Shown here: positions 4,115 to 5,126 of the stretch, one piece after another
Position numbering within the stretch: position 1 is the first letter of the stretch
How the letters are laid out: every line of letters starts with the position of its first letter
Origin: an uncultured Collinsella sp.
Lineage (GTDB): Bacteria; Actinomycetota; Coriobacteriia; Coriobacteriales; Coriobacteriaceae
Reading direction: 5' to 3'
DNA length: 5,126 nucleotides
Assembly (NCBI GenBank): GCA_900754435.1
Contig: CAAECT010000014.1
Coordinates: forward strand, 1 to 5,126
The notes under the pieces: generated by a model
What the model was told of the DNA's origin: nothing
Databases searched by the model: none
What the model saw: the letters and a program-made list of their open reading frames with translations, nothing else
Made by a program: the position numbers and the translations under genes

Positions 4115-4807
4115 ATGGCCGAAAACCAAGTCCAGTCCGAAAAGAAAATGACCAGCCTGAATGTCTCATCGGAGACCCGTGACGCCATAAAGGACATCAG
4201 CACGAGCCTTGGTCTCTCGCAGGCCGATACCGTCGCCCGCTTGGTCGATGGCTACCACCCTAACGCCACTCCCGGCGTGAAGGCTGCGCTCGACGCATCG
4301 GCCGTCCTCGATGAGGCGGTCGAGCGGGTCAAGCGCATCATCGTGGGCGCTGCCGAAGCTGCCGCGATGGAGGCTCGTGCTGCCCGCGAGGACGCCGACG
4401 CTGCCAAGAAAAGTGCAATGGAACAGATTCAGAGCATCAAATCTAATTGCGTCGAGCAGGTCGCCGCCATCAAAGAGAAATTCGAGCTGGATACTGCGGG
4501 CTTGGAGATTGAGAACGATGAGCTCCACGCCGCCGTCGCCGATTACCTCTCGCAGCTCAAGAAGCTCGATTCCGAGAACAATCAGCTCTTGGCAGAATCA
4601 GCCGCAAAAGACGATCGAATTGAAAGCATGAGGGGCGCGGTCGACGCCGCGGCCAAGGCTCAGGCCGATCTCAACGTCTCCCTCCTCGCCCAGCGTGACC
4701 TGATGGCCGAGGTCGCCGCCCTCAAGGACCGCCTCGCCGCCTCCGAGCAGCGGGCGGCCGTGGCCGAGGCCAAGGTCGAGGTCATGACCCAGGCGAGGGG
4801 CGAGTAG
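4115..4807 (+). CDS. Ribbon-helix-helix-like DNA-binding protein with long coiled coil (230 aa)
   Basis: ATG at 4115 is chosen with GGAG (4102-4105) 9 nt upstream; an in-frame TTG at 4100 overlaps that site and is unlikely. Residues 11-48 (KMTSLNVSSETRDAIKDIST... then SQADTVARLVDGY) fit a short DNA-contacting strand, helix A, a turn after LGLS, and helix B of a ribbon-helix-helix fold. From about residue 57 to 228 the chain is almost entirely helical, rich in Ala, Glu, Lys, Asp and Gln, with heptad-like Leu/Ile spacing (ELHAAVADYLSQLKKLDSENN and after): a long coiled coil. The layout, an N-terminal DNA binder plus an extended coiled coil, resembles plasmid KfrA-type and other segregation proteins, although KfrA uses a different DNA-binding fold. 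A role in partition or maintenance and in controlling its own operon is inference. The next gene starts 2 bp after the stop. A plain regulator is the alternative. Confidence 0.75.
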   Translation: MAENQVQSEKKMTSLNVSSETRDAIKDISTSLGLSQADTVARLVDGYHPNATPGVKAALDASAVLDEAVERVKRIIVGAAEAAAMEARAAREDADAAKKSAMEQIQSIKSNCVEQVAAIKEKFELDTAGLEIENDELHAAVADYLSQLKKLDSENNQLLAESAAKDDRIESMRGAVDAAAKAQADLNVSLLAQRDLMAEVAALKDRLAASEQRAAVAEAKVEVMTQARGE

Positions 4808-4809
4808 AT

Positions 4810-5019
4810 ATGTCCGACAAGCTAAGGCCGTCTCGCCGTGAGTTGATAACGGCAGGGCTAGTCGTCTTTTTGGTCACGGCACTCGTCTGGACTGTCATTG
4901 ATGGTGCCGGCGCAAATGCGCTCACCATCAGCGGTGTCATCACCCGTCAAAATGCCGCCTGGGCTTCGCTTACAGCAGTTTCAGTGGTCATGCTCATTGG
5001 GGCTTGGCTGTTTGGCTGA
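4810..5019 (+). CDS. Small two-helix membrane protein (69 aa)
   Basis: The ATG comes 2 bp after the stop of the coiled-coil gene, and a purine-rich GAGGGGCGAG within that gene's end serves as the ribosome site, so the two are probably co-translated. Residues 12-31 (LITAGLVVFLVTALVWTVI) and 49-68 (AAWASLTAVSVVMLIGAWLF) are clear membrane helices joined by a short loop (DGAGANALTISGVITRQN). The basic start (KLRPSRR) predicts both ends in the cytoplasm. There is no signal-peptidase site, lipobox or catalytic motif, and I do not recognise the family. Its tight link to a DNA-binding coiled-coil protein suggests a membrane partner for that protein, but a phage- or plasmid-type holin-like or immunity protein of similar size cannot be excluded. 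Confidence 0.7.
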   Translation: MSDKLRPSRRELITAGLVVFLVTALVWTVIDGAGANALTISGVITRQNAAWASLTAVSVVMLIGAWLFG

Positions 5020-5077
5020 TGGCATTCAAAAACAATTAAGTTTGAGGCTTCGGTAGTTTGTGTGACAAGGGGCTAGC

Positions 5078-5126
5078 CTAGGCAGCAACGCTCTTCGCTC
5101 CCTTCACGCCCTTCTTCCTCGCCTTC
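5078..5126 (-). CDS. C-terminal end of an unidentified basic protein (5' part outside window)
   Basis: Reading leftward from the right edge, one frame gives KARKKGVKGAKSVAA and then TAG (complement of 5078-5080). Lys/Ala-rich basic tails of this kind end many nucleic-acid-binding proteins of high-GC bacteria (for example topoisomerases or HU-like proteins). That makes this a plausible gene end converging on the membrane-protein gene, 58 bp away. The family cannot be named from 15 residues. Confidence 0.45.
   Translation of the reverse strand, partial: KARKKGVKGAKSVAA

Noticed and set aside
1..5126. CRISPR array or retron
   Set aside because: There are no regularly spaced repeats of 24-37 bp, and no Cas or reverse transcriptase gene in any frame.

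Overview
The window looks like part of a mobile element (conjugative/mobilizable plasmid or integrated element) from a high-GC Gram-positive gut-type actinobacterium. The best guess is a member of the Coriobacteriia (Eggerthellaceae-like), with Bifidobacterium as the alternative. The basis is the moderately high GC content, AGGAGG-type ribosome binding sites, and resemblance by memory of the relaxase and the DUF6290-type antitoxin to proteins of such bacteria. No database search was possible, so the taxonomic call is soft.

Layout: (1) 2-901 (+) is the C-terminal part of a MOB-type relaxase whose N-terminus lies outside the window. (2) 902-2219 has no convincing protein gene but is dense in hairpins. 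It holds a compact candidate sRNA at about 1062-1246 (+), made of four stem-loops and an intrinsic terminator, with the palindrome GGTACC presented in two loops. Next comes a longer stretch (about 1252-1830) with many short perfect stems, one closed by a GCAA tetraloop and several with A/G-rich loops. It looks like a large structured RNA rather than a decayed gene. A further hairpin cluster lies at 2042-2166. (3) 2220-2498 (-) is a small, helical hypothetical protein with a good RBS. (4) 2499-2880 is non-coding with inverted repeats. (5) 2881-3108 (-) is a RelB/DUF6290-like ribbon-helix-helix antitoxin with no visible toxin partner. It is divergent from (6) 3305-3889 (+), a small serine recombinase (resolvase/invertase). 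The 196-bp divergent spacer carries a predicted antitoxin promoter with a palindrome in its spacer, a 44-bp dyad, 13-bp tandem repeats and a 12-bp palindrome. (7) 4115-4807 and 4810-5019 (+) form a tight two-gene unit: a ribbon-helix-helix-like protein with a long coiled coil, then a two-helix membrane protein. An array of GCCAT/ATGGC half-sites precedes it. (8) 5078-5126 (-) is the basic C-terminal end of a gene that enters from the right edge.

Taken together, the genes suggest transfer (relaxase), multimer resolution or site-specific recombination (serine recombinase) and maintenance (antitoxin; RHH-coiled-coil protein possibly acting in segregation, with a membrane partner). The most unusual content is the roughly 1.3-kb non-coding, strongly structured region behind the relaxase. 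It matches no RNA family I can name from sequence alone.
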